In this document: in pieces, positions 39,345-49,808 of the stretch
Numbering within the stretch: position 1 is the first letter of the stretch
Layout of the letters: every line of letters starts with the position of its first letter
Origin: Georgenia_B sunbinii
Lineage (GTDB): Bacteria > Actinomycetota > Actinomycetes > Actinomycetales > Actinomycetaceae
Length of the DNA: 64,000 nt
Reading direction: 5' to 3' (one strand)
Assembly: GCF_036421855.1 (NCBI RefSeq)
Contig: NZ_JAZGOK010000001.1
The notes under the pieces: generated by a model
Seen by the model: the letters and a program-made list of their open reading frames with translations, nothing else
Told to the model about the DNA's origin: nothing
Databases searched by the model: none
Made by a program: the position numbers and the translations under genes

Positions 39345-40298
39345 ATGACCTCTGCCACGCACCTTGACGTCGTCGTCGTCGGGAGCATCAACATCGACAT
39401 CCGCCTCGAGGTGGACGCGATCCCGCGCAGCGGAGAGACGGTCTCGGCCGCCGGGATGCAGACCGCCGCCGGCGGCAAGGGCGCCAACCAGGCCGTCACC
39501 GCCGCTCGGCTCGGACGCCGGGTCGCCATGGTCGGCGCCATCGGCAGTGACGACGCGGCTGACGGCGTCCTGCGCCGGCTGCAGGAGGAACGCATCGTCA
39601 CCACCGCGGTGAGCCGGCGCGAGGCGCCCACCGGCACCGCCATCGTGCTGTGGGAACGGCCCGAGTCGACGATCATCGTCCACGGCGGCGCCAACGACAC
39701 CGTCACCGACACCCTCGTCGCCGAGCACCGCGAGCTCATCGCCGGCGCGCGCAGCGTGATGTGCCAGCTGGAGACGCCGACGAGCGCGCTGCCCGCGGTG
39801 CTCGCCGCGGCCACCGGCCTCACCCTGCTCAACCCGGCGCCCGCCATCGGGCCGCTCGACCGCGAGCTGCTCGCCGGTTTCGACGTCGTCGTGCCCAACC
39901 GCTTCGAGCTCGGCAACCTCGCCGGGCTCGACGCCGAGCCGACCTCGCCGGCGGAGGTCGCTGACGCCGTCCGTGCCATCGACGTCCCGGTCGACTGGGT
40001 CGTCACGCTCGGCGGCGACGGTGCGATGGTCTTCCCCCGGGGCTCCGCGGAGTGGGTCCACGTACCGGCGCTCCAGGTCTCGGCCGTCGACACCACCGGC
40101 GCCGGCGACTCCTTCTGCGCCGGCCTCCTCGACGGGCTGCTCGACGGCCAGGACCTCGTCGCCGCCACCCGGTGGGCCACCGCGGTCGCCGCCGCGACCA
40201 CCACCCGCCACGGCGCGATGGACTCGCTGCCGCGGCGCGAGGCCGTCCACACGCTTGTCTCCTCCACCACCAACCACGAAGAGATTGCCAGGCAATGA
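39345..40298 (+). CDS. PfkB-family carbohydrate kinase (ribokinase-like)
   Basis: 317 residues. PfkB signature 1 is GGKGANQAVTAARLGRRVAMVGAIG, signature 2 is DTTGAGDSFCAGLLDGLLDG. N-terminal VVVGSINIDIRLEVDAIPRSGETV and LLNPAPA, VVVPNRFELGNLAG, VVTLGGDGAMV are ribokinase-like. It would phosphorylate the sugar released by the operon. The exact sugar is not readable from sequence. Confidence 0.9.
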   Translation: MTSATHLDVVVVGSINIDIRLEVDAIPRSGETVSAAGMQTAAGGKGANQAVTAARLGRRVAMVGAIGSDDAADGVLRRLQEERIVTTAVSRREAPTGTAIVLWERPESTIIVHGGANDTVTDTLVAEHRELIAGARSVMCQLETPTSALPAVLAAATGLTLLNPAPAIGPLDRELLAGFDVVVPNRFELGNLAGLDAEPTSPAEVADAVRAIDVPVDWVVTLGGDGAMVFPRGSAEWVHVPALQVSAVDTTGAGDSFCAGLLDGLLDGQDLVAATRWATAVAAATTTRHGAMDSLPRREAVHTLVSSTTNHEEIARQ

Positions 40299-41290
40299 CG
40301 CACACCGACACTCCAGAAACGGCGCCCGTGCTGACGGACGCCCGTAAGACCACCGCCACCGCACTGCTCGTGCTGGCGACCGTCCTCGCCGGAACCCTCG
40401 GCCCGATGCAGGCCGCCGTCAACGGCGAGCTCGGCAGCTGGCTCGCCGACGGTCACGCGGCCGCCCTCATCTCCTTCGGGACCGGCCTGGTCCTCATGAT
40501 CATCGTCATCCTCGCGCGCTCCCGGACCCGCCGGCAGGCGCTGGCGATCCCGCGCATCATCAAGGAGCGCCGGATCCCCTGGCCGAACTTCCTCGCCGGC
40601 CTCTGCGGCGCGGTCATCGTGCTCTCCGAGGGCGTCTCGGTCGGCACCCTCGGCGTGGCGACGTTCCAGATCTCGCTCATCTCCGGGCTGGTCATCTCCG
40701 GCGTCGTGTGCGACCGGTTCGGGGTCGGCGTGCCGTTCAAGGTGCCGCTGTCCGTCCCCCGGGTCGCCGGCGCCGTGCTGGCGATCGTCTCCACCGTCAT
40801 CGTCATGTCGCCGAACTTCAGCGCGCCGGACGCCATCGCGCTCGCGCTGCTGCCGTTCGCCGGTGGTCTGCTCGCCGGCTGGCAGCCCGCCGGTAACTCC
40901 AACGTCGCCCAGGCGACCGGGTCGATGGACGTCGCGATCGGCTGGAACTTCCTCGTCGGCTTCACCGCGCTGCTCATCGCCTACCTGGTGCGCGCCGCGC
41001 TCGGCGGGGTGGACTTCTCGCTGCCGGACACCTGGTGGATGTACCTCGGCGGCCCGCTGGGGCTGGCCTCCATCGCCCTGATGGCGCTGCTCGTCCGCGG
41101 CCTCGGGCTGCTGCTGCTCGGGCTGGCGTCCACCGCCGGCCAGCTCATCGGCGCCGTCGCGATCGACGGCCTGGTGACGGCACTGGGCAACACGGTGCAC
41201 GCCGTGACGATCGTGGGCACGCTCGTCGCCCTCGTCGCGGCCGGAATCGCGATGGTCCCGCCGCGGTCCGCGGCGGCGAGCGACGCATGA
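40295..41290 (+). CDS. DMT-family transporter (YdcZ/DUF606-like)
   Basis: 331 residues, coupled to the kinase gene (ATGA). Ten hydrophobic helices fall in two halves with repeated motifs (GPMQAAVNGELGSWLADGHAAALISFGTG; AGWQPAGNSNVAQATGSMDVAIGWNFLVGF), as in DUF606 inner-membrane transporters. It is the likely uptake or efflux carrier of the operon's substrate. Confidence 0.85.
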   Translation: MTHTDTPETAPVLTDARKTTATALLVLATVLAGTLGPMQAAVNGELGSWLADGHAAALISFGTGLVLMIIVILARSRTRRQALAIPRIIKERRIPWPNFLAGLCGAVIVLSEGVSVGTLGVATFQISLISGLVISGVVCDRFGVGVPFKVPLSVPRVAGAVLAIVSTVIVMSPNFSAPDAIALALLPFAGGLLAGWQPAGNSNVAQATGSMDVAIGWNFLVGFTALLIAYLVRAALGGVDFSLPDTWWMYLGGPLGLASIALMALLVRGLGLLLLGLASTAGQLIGAVAIDGLVTALGNTVHAVTIVGTLVALVAAGIAMVPPRSAAASDA

Positions 41291-42324
41291 GCACCGGGTA
41301 CGTCCAGACGGTCACCGGGCCGGTCGCGCGCGCGGACCTCGGCATGGTGCTGCCCCACGAGCACCTGTTCAACGACCTCTCCGGGGTCGTCGACAGCCCG
41401 TACTACGAGTTCTCCTCGGTGCTCGTCGACCAGCCGGTGAGCGCCGGGCTCATGTGGGCGCTGCGGCAGGACCCCTACTGCAACGCCGACAACATGGCCG
41501 ACAAGCCGGTGGACGCCGTCGTGGCCGAGGTGGAGCGCTTCGCCTCGGTCGGCGGGCGGACCATCGTCGACACCACCGGCACCCCGGCCATCGGCCGCAA
41601 CCCGCAGCGGCTGGCAGAGGTCGCCCGCCGCACCGGGCTCAACATCGTGATGTCGACCGGTCCCTACCTGGAGCGCTTCGAGCAGGAGTCGATCACCGCC
41701 CGCAGCGTGGACGACCAGGCACAGGCGATCATCGACGAGCTCGACCGGGGGGTGGCAGGGACCGGCATCCGGCCCGGCCTCATCGGCGAGATCGGGATCT
41801 CGCCGGCGTTCACCGACGCCGAGCGCGGTTCGCTGCGCGCCGCGGCGCTCGCGCAGACCGCCCGCCCCCACGTCGCACTCAACGTGCACCTGCCCGGCTG
41901 GGAGCGGTACGGGCAGGAGATCCTCGACATCGTCGTGGACGAGATGGGGGTGGCCCCGACCAAGGTGTCGCTCGCGCACGCGGACCCCACCGGTCACGAG
42001 CCGGACTACCAGCGCGCGCTGCTCGACCGCGGGGTGTGGCTGGAGTTCGACATGATCGGGCTCGACGTCACCTTCCCCAAGGAAGGGGTGTCGCCGACGC
42101 CCACCCAGACCGCCGACGCGCTCACCGCGCTCGTCTCCGGCGGGTACGAGTCACAGCTGCTGCTCAGCCACGACATGTTCCTCAAGCAGATGTGGACGCA
42201 GCACGGCGGCAACGGGCTGACCTTCGTTCCGACGATCTTCCTCGCCATGCTCGAGCACCGCGGCGTGCCGACGGCGGTCACCAGCAGGCTCGTGCGGGAC
42301 AACCCCGCGCGCATGCTCACCTGA
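41287..42324 (+). CDS. Phosphotriesterase-like amidohydrolase (lactonase?)
   Basis: 345 residues, coupled to the transporter gene (ATGA). Metal site: VLPHEHLF (HxH near the start), LIGEIGIS (Glu in place of the carboxylated Lys), SLAHADPTGHEPDYQ (His, His), LLLSHDMF (Asp). Enzymes with Glu bridging are typical of phosphotriesterase homology proteins that act on lactones, not pesticides. It probably opens a sugar lactone or related ester before phosphorylation by the kinase. Ends the LacI-controlled operon. Confidence 0.88.
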   Translation: MSTGYVQTVTGPVARADLGMVLPHEHLFNDLSGVVDSPYYEFSSVLVDQPVSAGLMWALRQDPYCNADNMADKPVDAVVAEVERFASVGGRTIVDTTGTPAIGRNPQRLAEVARRTGLNIVMSTGPYLERFEQESITARSVDDQAQAIIDELDRGVAGTGIRPGLIGEIGISPAFTDAERGSLRAAALAQTARPHVALNVHLPGWERYGQEILDIVVDEMGVAPTKVSLAHADPTGHEPDYQRALLDRGVWLEFDMIGLDVTFPKEGVSPTPTQTADALTALVSGGYESQLLLSHDMFLKQMWTQHGGNGLTFVPTIFLAMLEHRGVPTAVTSRLVRDNPARMLT

Positions 42325-42334
42325 GACGAGCCAC

Positions 42335-42373
42335 GGCGGTCCGCTGCCGGCGTCATGCCGGCAGCGGACCGCC
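42335..42373. terminator. Bidirectional terminator between hydrolase and nudC
   Basis: Perfect 17-bp arms GGCGGTCCGCTGCCGGC and GCCGGCAGCGGACCGCC with a 5-nt loop. The stop codon and last codons of nudC lie in the loop and right arm, so it doubles as coding sequence. Confidence 0.85.
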
Positions 42374-43315
42374 GAACCACTCCTCGATGAGGGCACGGGC
42401 GATGGACGACCGCATCGGCAGGTGCACCTGCCCGGCCCGCACGTCCGCGAGCAGCTCCTCGCGGCTGAAGAACCGGGCCTCGGTGATCTCCTCGCCGTCG
42501 ACGACGACGTCGGTGCCTGCCCCGTCGCGCACCCGTGCCCGGTAGGCCATCATCAGCGAGCAGGGGAACGGCCAGGGCTGGCTGCCCCGGTAGCTGAGCT
42601 CGTCGACGTCGATGCTCGTCTCCTCCGCGACCTCGCGGCGCACCGCGGACTCGAGCGACTCCCCCGGCTCGACGTAGCCGGCGAGCGTGGAGAACCGGTT
42701 CGCCGGCCAGTGGGCGGCATGACCGAGGAGCAGACGGTCGTCGGCGTCGGTGACCGCCATGATGACCGCCGCGTCCGTGCGCGGGTGGTGCAGCGAGCGG
42801 TCGGCGACGCAGCGACGCACCCAGCCGCCGTCGATGACCTCGGTCGGCTCACCGCACCGCGGGCAGCGCGGGTGCCGCTCGTGCCAGGCGGCGAGCGCGA
42901 CCGCGGTGGTGCCCAGACCCGCGTCACGGTCGCTCAGCCGGTCCCCGAGGTCGCGCAGGTGCGCGAAGTCGGTGACGCCGGCGAGCTCGACGGCGCCGGT
43001 GTCGATCGGCACGCCGTCGAGGTCGCGCTCGGTGCCGAGCTGCTCGGGCAGGACGAGCGCGACGTACCGGGCGTCCTCGTCCCGGCCGAGGTACAGCAGC
43101 CGCTCCCGGTGCCACGCGCCGTCTGGCAGCCGGGCCCGGTCGAGGAGGAGGAGCGCGCCGTCGGCCACGCCGAGGAGGCCGTGGTGGACGAGCACCACCC
43201 GGGTGCGCGGGTCGGCGGACAGCTCGTCGAAGAGCGCCCGACGCGGCCGGGCGACGGCATCGGCGTCGATGGTCGTGCGGGCGAGCGGCAGGTGGGCAAG
43301 GATCACGCACGCCAC
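42353..43315 (-). CDS. nudC: NAD(+)/NADH diphosphatase, Nudix family
   Basis: 320 residues from a GTG at 43315 (another GTG at 43306). Nudix box GYVEPGESLESAVRREVAEET, followed by the NADH-specificity motif SQPWPFPCSLMMAY. Zinc ribbon before the Nudix fold: CPRCGEPTEVIDGGWVRRC, with the fourth Cys missing. It cleaves NAD(H) to NMN(H) and AMP, and in other bacteria also decaps NAD-RNA. In mycobacteria nudC lies next to mrx1 and uvrD2; here a 5-kb sugar operon separates them. Confidence 0.93.
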   Translation of the reverse strand: MACVILAHLPLARTTIDADAVARPRRALFDELSADPRTRVVLVHHGLLGVADGALLLLDRARLPDGAWHRERLLYLGRDEDARYVALVLPEQLGTERDLDGVPIDTGAVELAGVTDFAHLRDLGDRLSDRDAGLGTTAVALAAWHERHPRCPRCGEPTEVIDGGWVRRCVADRSLHHPRTDAAVIMAVTDADDRLLLGHAAHWPANRFSTLAGYVEPGESLESAVRREVAEETSIDVDELSYRGSQPWPFPCSLMMAYRARVRDGAGTDVVVDGEEITEARFFSREELLADVRAGQVHLPMRSSIARALIEEWFGGPLPA

Positions 43316-43390
43316 CGTATCCGGCCGCGAAGTTGGGGCGCGCCGTGGCACTGGCGCGCAACGGTCCCCCGCACGTCCTACGGTGTGGTC

Positions 43391-44524
43391 GTGCCTCGCC
43401 GAACCCCGCTGACCCTCGCGGCCCTCGCCACCGCTGCGGTGCCCGGCCTCGACGTCGTCGGTACCCGGTCGCCGCAGAGCACCACCGCCGACTTCCAGGT
43501 GACCGGCGTGCTCGACTCCGGCGGGCGCCACTGGGTGGTGCGCAGCCCGCTGCACGCCGCCGCCGGCGCAGCGCTCGAGGCCGAGGTGGCCCTGCTGGCG
43601 AACCTTGCACCGCAGGTGGCCAGCGGGGTGCTGCCGTTCGCGGTGCCGGAGCCCGCCGGCTTCGCCCAGCTGCCCGAGGGTGGCCGGGCGATGGTCTACC
43701 GCCAGCTGCCCGGACGCCCGCTCGACCTCGGCCGGCTGGCCCCGGGGCCCGGGCTGGCCGCCGACCTCGGCCGGTGCCTCGCCGCCCTGCACGAGCTGTC
43801 GCCGCGGATCGTCGAGGAGACCGGGCTGCCCTCCTACGACGCCGACGCCTACCGCAAGCGGTGCCTGGCCGAGGTGGACGCCGCGGCGCGCACCGGGCAC
43901 GTGCCGCCGGTCGTCCTCGCCCGCTGGGAACGCGCGCTCGAGGACGTCGCCCTCTGGCGGTTCCGCACCACCCCGGTGCACGGTGACCTCGCCGAGGACC
44001 ACGTGCTCGTGCTCGACGGCGAGGTCAGCGCCCTCATCAGCTTCTCCGAGGCGCACGTCGGCGACCCAGCCGTCGACCTCGCCTGGCTGCTCACCTCCGC
44101 CCCGGAGGACTGCCTCGACGCGATCTTCGAGGCCTACGCCCTCGGCCGCCCGGAGAACGCTGACTCCCACCTGGCCGACCGCGCCCTGCTGGTGAGCGAG
44201 CTCGCGCTGGCGCGATGGCTCATGCACGGCGTCAACGCCGGCGACGACCACGTCGTCGCCGACGCCGTCGAGATGCTCGAGGACCTCGCCGCCCAGGTCG
44301 AGGGCAGCGAACCGATCGGCCACCGCGAACCGATCGTCGTCCCCGGCCGCCCCGAGGACTGGGACGTCGCCGAGCAGGACCCGCCCGACGACGAGCTGCC
44401 CGACGACGAGCTGCCGGCCGAGGAGCTCGCGGCGGACGACCACGACGACGCCGCTCCCCCGGACGCCCAGGAGACCCAGCCGATCCCTCGGGTCGGCTCA
44501 CCGGCGTCGGCCGCCACGCCCTGA
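43391..44524 (+). CDS. Degenerate aminoglycoside-phosphotransferase-fold protein
   Basis: 377 residues from a GTG. The kinase-like fold is visible (LEAEVALLANLAP, AMVYRQLPGRPLDLGRL, LAALHELSP). The catalytic loop HGDLAEDHVLV keeps the Asp, but the Asn of the usual HGDxxxxN is replaced. The metal-binding 'DF' is ISFSEAHVGDPAVDLAWL, with Ser for Asp. This suggests a pseudokinase or an altered chemistry. The last 50 residues are acidic and repetitive (DDELPDDELPAEEL). Its place beside nudC is commonly seen in this group of actinobacteria. Confidence 0.8.
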   Translation: MPRRTPLTLAALATAAVPGLDVVGTRSPQSTTADFQVTGVLDSGGRHWVVRSPLHAAAGAALEAEVALLANLAPQVASGVLPFAVPEPAGFAQLPEGGRAMVYRQLPGRPLDLGRLAPGPGLAADLGRCLAALHELSPRIVEETGLPSYDADAYRKRCLAEVDAAARTGHVPPVVLARWERALEDVALWRFRTTPVHGDLAEDHVLVLDGEVSALISFSEAHVGDPAVDLAWLLTSAPEDCLDAIFEAYALGRPENADSHLADRALLVSELALARWLMHGVNAGDDHVVADAVEMLEDLAAQVEGSEPIGHREPIVVPGRPEDWDVAEQDPPDDELPDDELPAEELAADDHDDAAPPDAQETQPIPRVGSPASAATP

Positions 44525-44628
44525 CTCCTCACTGACCGCCGAGCGCTTCCGGATGCGGGAGCGTTGCTGGTGGTGTTTGCTGACGTCATCCGGTCGCCGC
44601 AGACCGGCTGACGCGCGAAGGAGTGGAT

Positions 44629-45891
44629 GTGCGACGACGTCGAGCAGCCGCCGCCGGACTGGCGCTGACCGTGGCCACCGGACTCGCGGCGTGCAGCTCA
44701 GAGGGTGGACCTCCGGTCCTCACCTGGTACATCAACCCCGACGACGGCGGCCAGGAGGCCATCGCCGCCACGTGCACCGACGCAGCCGAGGGCGAGTACC
44801 GGATCGAGACCTCGCTGCTGCCGCGGGACGCGTCCTCGCAGCGCGAGCAGCTCGCCCGACGGCTGGCCGCCAGCGACAGCTCGATCGACATCATGAGCCT
44901 CGACCCGCCGTTCATCCCGGAGATGGCGGCGGCGAAGTTCCTCGCACCGGTCCCCGACGAGCTCCAGGACACCGAGGACGTCGTCCAGGGCGCCGTCGAG
45001 TCCGCGTCGTGGGCCGACGAGCTCGTCACGGTGCCGTTCTGGGCCAACACCCAGCTGCTCTGGTACCGGGTGTCGGTCGCCGAGGAGGCCGGCCTCGACA
45101 TGGACGAGCCGGTGACCTGGGACCAGATCATCGAGGCGGCCGCCGACCAGGACAAGCTGCTCGGCGTCCAGGGCGCCAAGGCCGAGTCGCTCACCGTGTG
45201 GATCAACGCGCTCGTCGCGTCCGCCGGCGGCGACATCGTCGCCGACCCCGAGGCACCCGCCGACGAGGTCGAGCTCGACCTCGACTCCGACGCCGGTCGG
45301 GCAGCCGCCGAGATCATGTCGCGCATCGGCCAGGAAGGCTTGGCAGGCTCCGGCTTCCCCACCGCCGACGAGAACGCCTCGATGAACCTCTTCAAGGGCG
45401 ATGACGGCTCCTTCATGGTCAACTGGCCCTTCGTCTACCCGGCGATCTCCGCGTCCGACCCGGAGCTCATCGACGACGTCGGCTGGGCCATCTACCCGCA
45501 GGTGGTCGAGGGCACCGACGCCGCTCCCCCGGTCGGCGGCATCAACCTCGGGGTCGGCGCGTTCTCCGACCACGTCGACCTCGCCTACGACGCCGTCGCG
45601 TGCATCGTCGCGCCCGAGCACCAGGCCGAGTACTTCGTCACCAACGGCAACCCGCCGTCGTCCATCACCGCCTACGACGACGCTGCGGTGACCGACGCGT
45701 TCCCGATGGCCGAGACCATCCGCGAGTCCCTCGACCAGGGCGCGCCCCGGCCGCAGACGCCCTACTACAACGAGGTCTCCGTCGGGCTCCAGGAGACCTG
45801 GCACCCACCGGCCTCGATCGACCCGGACAGCACGCCGCGCGAGTCCGCGGAGTTCATCACGGCCGTGCTGCGAGACGAGAGGCTGCTATGA
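44629..45891 (+). CDS. Sugar ABC transporter substrate-binding lipoprotein (LpqY-like)
   Basis: 420 residues from a GTG with a GAAGGAG site 5 nt ahead. It has a signal peptide with lipobox (LALTVATGLAAC), then a cluster 1-type sugar-binding protein: VLTWYINPDDGGQEAIAATC, LARRLAASDSSIDIMSLDPPFIPEMAAAKFLAP, VPFWANTQLLWYRVSVAEEAGLDMDEPVTWDQIIEAA. It has the length and neighbours of LpqY, the trehalose-binding lipoprotein of the LpqY-SugABC system. It is the first gene of a four-gene operon. Confidence 0.88.
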   Translation: MRRRRAAAAGLALTVATGLAACSSEGGPPVLTWYINPDDGGQEAIAATCTDAAEGEYRIETSLLPRDASSQREQLARRLAASDSSIDIMSLDPPFIPEMAAAKFLAPVPDELQDTEDVVQGAVESASWADELVTVPFWANTQLLWYRVSVAEEAGLDMDEPVTWDQIIEAAADQDKLLGVQGAKAESLTVWINALVASAGGDIVADPEAPADEVELDLDSDAGRAAAEIMSRIGQEGLAGSGFPTADENASMNLFKGDDGSFMVNWPFVYPAISASDPELIDDVGWAIYPQVVEGTDAAPPVGGINLGVGAFSDHVDLAYDAVACIVAPEHQAEYFVTNGNPPSSITAYDDAAVTDAFPMAETIRESLDQGAPRPQTPYYNEVSVGLQETWHPPASIDPDSTPRESAEFITAVLRDERLL

Positions 45892-46862
45892 CGTCCACCG
45901 TTCCCGCGGCCGGGCAGGCCGCCCGCCCCGCCGGCACCGCGCCGCCGAAGAAGAAGCGCGGCTCGGACCGGTCCCGTTCCGAGGCGCGGCTGGGCTGGTA
46001 CCTCGCCGGTCCGGCGTTCGTCATCATGCTCGCGGTCACCCTCTACCCGATCCTCCAGGCCGTGTGGGACTCGCTGTTCAGCCTGCGGCTCACCGCACCG
46101 GACGAGACCGAGCTCATCTGGTTCCGCAACTACCGGGTCGTCCTCGGCGACCCGGCGTTCTGGGAGTCGCTGGGGGTGACGGTCTTCATCACGGTGGTCA
46201 CGGTGGCCATCGAGCTGGTCATCGGCTTCCTGCTGGCGATGGTCATGCACCGCGCCATCAAGCAGCTGCGGGGCATCACCCGCACCGCGATCCTCGTGCC
46301 CTACGGCATCATCACCGTCGTCTCGGCCTTCGCCTGGTTCTATGCCTTCGACATCAACTCCGGCGGCTACGTCAACAACTGGTTCGACTGGGTCCCCGGG
46401 ATCAACGAGAACCTCAACTGGTTCGCCTCCCAGGGCACGTCCCTGTTCGTCATCATCGCCTCGGAGATCTGGAAGACGACCCCGTTCATTTCACTCCTGC
46501 TGCTCTCCGGCCTCGCGCAGGTGCCCGGTGAGCTCGAGGAGGCCGCCAAGGTCGACGGCGCCACCGGCTGGCAGGTGCTGCGCAAAGTCATCCTGCCCAA
46601 CATGAAGGCCGCGATCATGGTGGCGGTGCTGTTCCGTGCGCTGGAGGCGTTCCGGATCTTCGACAACGTCTACATCATGACGAACGGCGCCAACAACACC
46701 GAGGTGCTGTCGCTGCTGGCCTACAACACCTCGATCAGCCGGCTGGAGATCGGGCTCGGCTCGGCGATCTCCGTGCTGCTGTTCCTGTGCGTGCTCATCA
46801 TCGCGGGGATCGCCATCAAGGGCTTCAAGGTGGACCTCGCGGGGACGAAGGGGGAGAGCTGA
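45888..46862 (+). CDS. Sugar ABC transporter permease (SugA-like)
   Basis: 324 residues, coupled to the lipoprotein gene. A Lys-rich N-terminus (PPKKKRGSDRSRSEAR) is followed by six membrane helices. The EAA loop is LEEAAKVDGATGWQVLRKVILP. The position and MalF-type pattern fit SugA. It forms the channel with the following permease. Confidence 0.9.
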   Translation: MTSTVPAAGQAARPAGTAPPKKKRGSDRSRSEARLGWYLAGPAFVIMLAVTLYPILQAVWDSLFSLRLTAPDETELIWFRNYRVVLGDPAFWESLGVTVFITVVTVAIELVIGFLLAMVMHRAIKQLRGITRTAILVPYGIITVVSAFAWFYAFDINSGGYVNNWFDWVPGINENLNWFASQGTSLFVIIASEIWKTTPFISLLLLSGLAQVPGELEEAAKVDGATGWQVLRKVILPNMKAAIMVAVLFRALEAFRIFDNVYIMTNGANNTEVLSLLAYNTSISRLEIGLGSAISVLLFLCVLIIAGIAIKGFKVDLAGTKGES

Positions 46863-47710
46863 TGGGCGCGCTGTCGGCCCGGCAGAAGGTCGGTTGGGCG
46901 GTGATCACCGTCATCGTGCTCGTGTGGTCGCTGTTCCCGGTCGCCTCGATCCTCATGACCTCGTTCAAGACGCAGTCCGGCCTGTTCTCCGGCACCTTCC
47001 TGCCGCAGGAGTGGACGCTGGACAACTACGAGCAGATCCTCGCCCCGGGTGGCGGCGCGCAGGACCTGTTCCTGCCCTCGCTGCGCAACTCGATCGGGAT
47101 CTCGCTCATCTCGACGTTCATCGCCGTCGTGCTCGCCACGTTCTGCGCCTACGCGATCGCGCGGCTCGACTTCCGCGGCAAGAAGCTCATCCTCACCACC
47201 GCGCTGGCGGTCTCGGTGTTCCCGGTGGTCTCGATCGTCACGCCGCTGTTCAACCTGTGGCGCTCCATCGGCCTGTACGACACCTGGCCCGGGCTGATCA
47301 TCCCCTACCTGTCCCTCACCCTGCCGATCTCCATCTGGACGCTGTCGGCGTTCTTCCGGCAGATCCCGTGGGAGCTGGAGCAGGCCGCCCAGGTCGACGG
47401 CGCCACCCCGTTCCAGGCGTTCCGCAAGGCGGTGGTGCCCCTCGCGGCGCCCGGCGTGTTCACCACGGCGATCATCGCGTTCTTCATCGCCTGGAACGAC
47501 TTCGTCTACGGCATCTCGCTCACCTCGACGAGCGCCGCCCGGCCGGTGCCCGCGGCGCTGTCGTTCTTCACCGGCGCGTCCCAGTTCGAGGAGCCCACCG
47601 GCTCCATCGCGGCGGCGGCGATCGTCGTCACCGTGCCGGTCGTCATCGTCGTGCTCATCTTCCAGCGCCGCATCGTCTCCGGTCTCACCCAGGGCGCAGT
47701 CAAGGGCTGA
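46862..47710 (+). CDS. Sugar ABC transporter permease (SugB-like)
   Basis: 282 residues. The ATG overlaps the stop of the first permease (TGATG). Six helices and the EAA loop LEQAAQVDGATPFQAFRKAVVP mark a MalG-type permease. TQSGLFSGTFLPQEWTLDNYEQIL and ALSFFTGASQFEEPTGSIAAAAIV are typical of the carbohydrate group. Confidence 0.9.
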   Translation: MGALSARQKVGWAVITVIVLVWSLFPVASILMTSFKTQSGLFSGTFLPQEWTLDNYEQILAPGGGAQDLFLPSLRNSIGISLISTFIAVVLATFCAYAIARLDFRGKKLILTTALAVSVFPVVSIVTPLFNLWRSIGLYDTWPGLIIPYLSLTLPISIWTLSAFFRQIPWELEQAAQVDGATPFQAFRKAVVPLAAPGVFTTAIIAFFIAWNDFVYGISLTSTSAARPVPAALSFFTGASQFEEPTGSIAAAAIVVTVPVVIVVLIFQRRIVSGLTQGAVKG

Positions 47711-47737
47711 GGCCCGTTACGGATCGAAGGAGTCCTC

Positions 47738-49009
<1,272 letters not shown>

Positions 49010-49239
49010 GCCCGCCGCCGTCGTGGAGGGCAGTGCGCCAGGTCACAACCGGCCGGATCGTCTCAACATACGGACGCAATTCCTGGGCCCGCCACGGGCC
49101 GCGGGACAACGGTGACCTTCCCGCACGGTGGCAACCGAAGCAGGTGGTCGCCGGGGACGCCGTCAGCCGCCCCGCGGGGCCAGAGGAGGGCCGCCCGGGG
49201 TACCGGACCCGGCCGGATCTCGTTACGGTCGTATGTCGT

Positions 49240-49755
49240 ATGCCCCAGACTCCCCCCGCAGTGCCCCGAGCCCAGAACATCACCACCCGTCACCCGTCGC
49301 TCGAGGACGGTGCCCAGATGTGGCGCCTGGCTCGCGACTCCGGTGCGCTGGACCTCAACACCTCCTACGCCTACCTGCTGTTCGCGCGCGACTTCGCCGA
49401 CACCTGCCAGGTCGCCGTCGTCGACGGTGAGGTCAGCGCCTTCGCCCTCGGCTACCGGCGACCCGCGCAGCCCGACACGCTCTTCGTCTGGCAGATCGCC
49501 GTCGACCCCGCCCAGCGCGGCCACGGGCTCGCCGCCCGGCTGCTCGACGCGCTGAGCGACTCCCTCGGCGTCAGCTACGTCGAGGCCACCATCACCGCGG
49601 ACAACACCGCCTCGCAGCGGCTCTTCGCCGGGTTCGCCCGGCGCCGCGGCACCGACCTGGCCCGGGCCGAGCTGTTCGCCGCGGACCACTTTCCTGACGG
49701 GCACGACGCCGAAGGGTTGGTGAGGATCGGCCCGCTGCGGCCAACCGACCACTGA
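49240..49755 (+). CDS. ectA: L-2,4-diaminobutyrate N-acetyltransferase
   Basis: 171 residues. A GNAT fold with LDLNTSYAYLLFARDFADTCQVAVVDGEVSAFALGYRRPAQPDTLFVWQIAVDPAQRGHGLAARLLDAL, the EctA signature, including the CoA-binding RGHGLA. It makes N-gamma-acetyl-diaminobutyrate. It is the first gene of ectABC, with a 230-bp upstream gap that should hold the osmoregulated promoter. The start ATG at 49240 follows a short leader. Confidence 0.94.
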   Translation: MPQTPPAVPRAQNITTRHPSLEDGAQMWRLARDSGALDLNTSYAYLLFARDFADTCQVAVVDGEVSAFALGYRRPAQPDTLFVWQIAVDPAQRGHGLAARLLDALSDSLGVSYVEATITADNTASQRLFAGFARRRGTDLARAELFAADHFPDGHDAEGLVRIGPLRPTDH

Positions 49756-49808
49756 CTCGACGTACGTCTCGGCGCTCGCGCCACCGCCCCACCCGAAAGG
49801 CATTTCCG

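Noticed and set aside
38597..41200. 867-codon minus-strand open frame
   Set aside because: Antisense to the amidotransferase, kinase and transporter genes, which all have diagnostic motifs.
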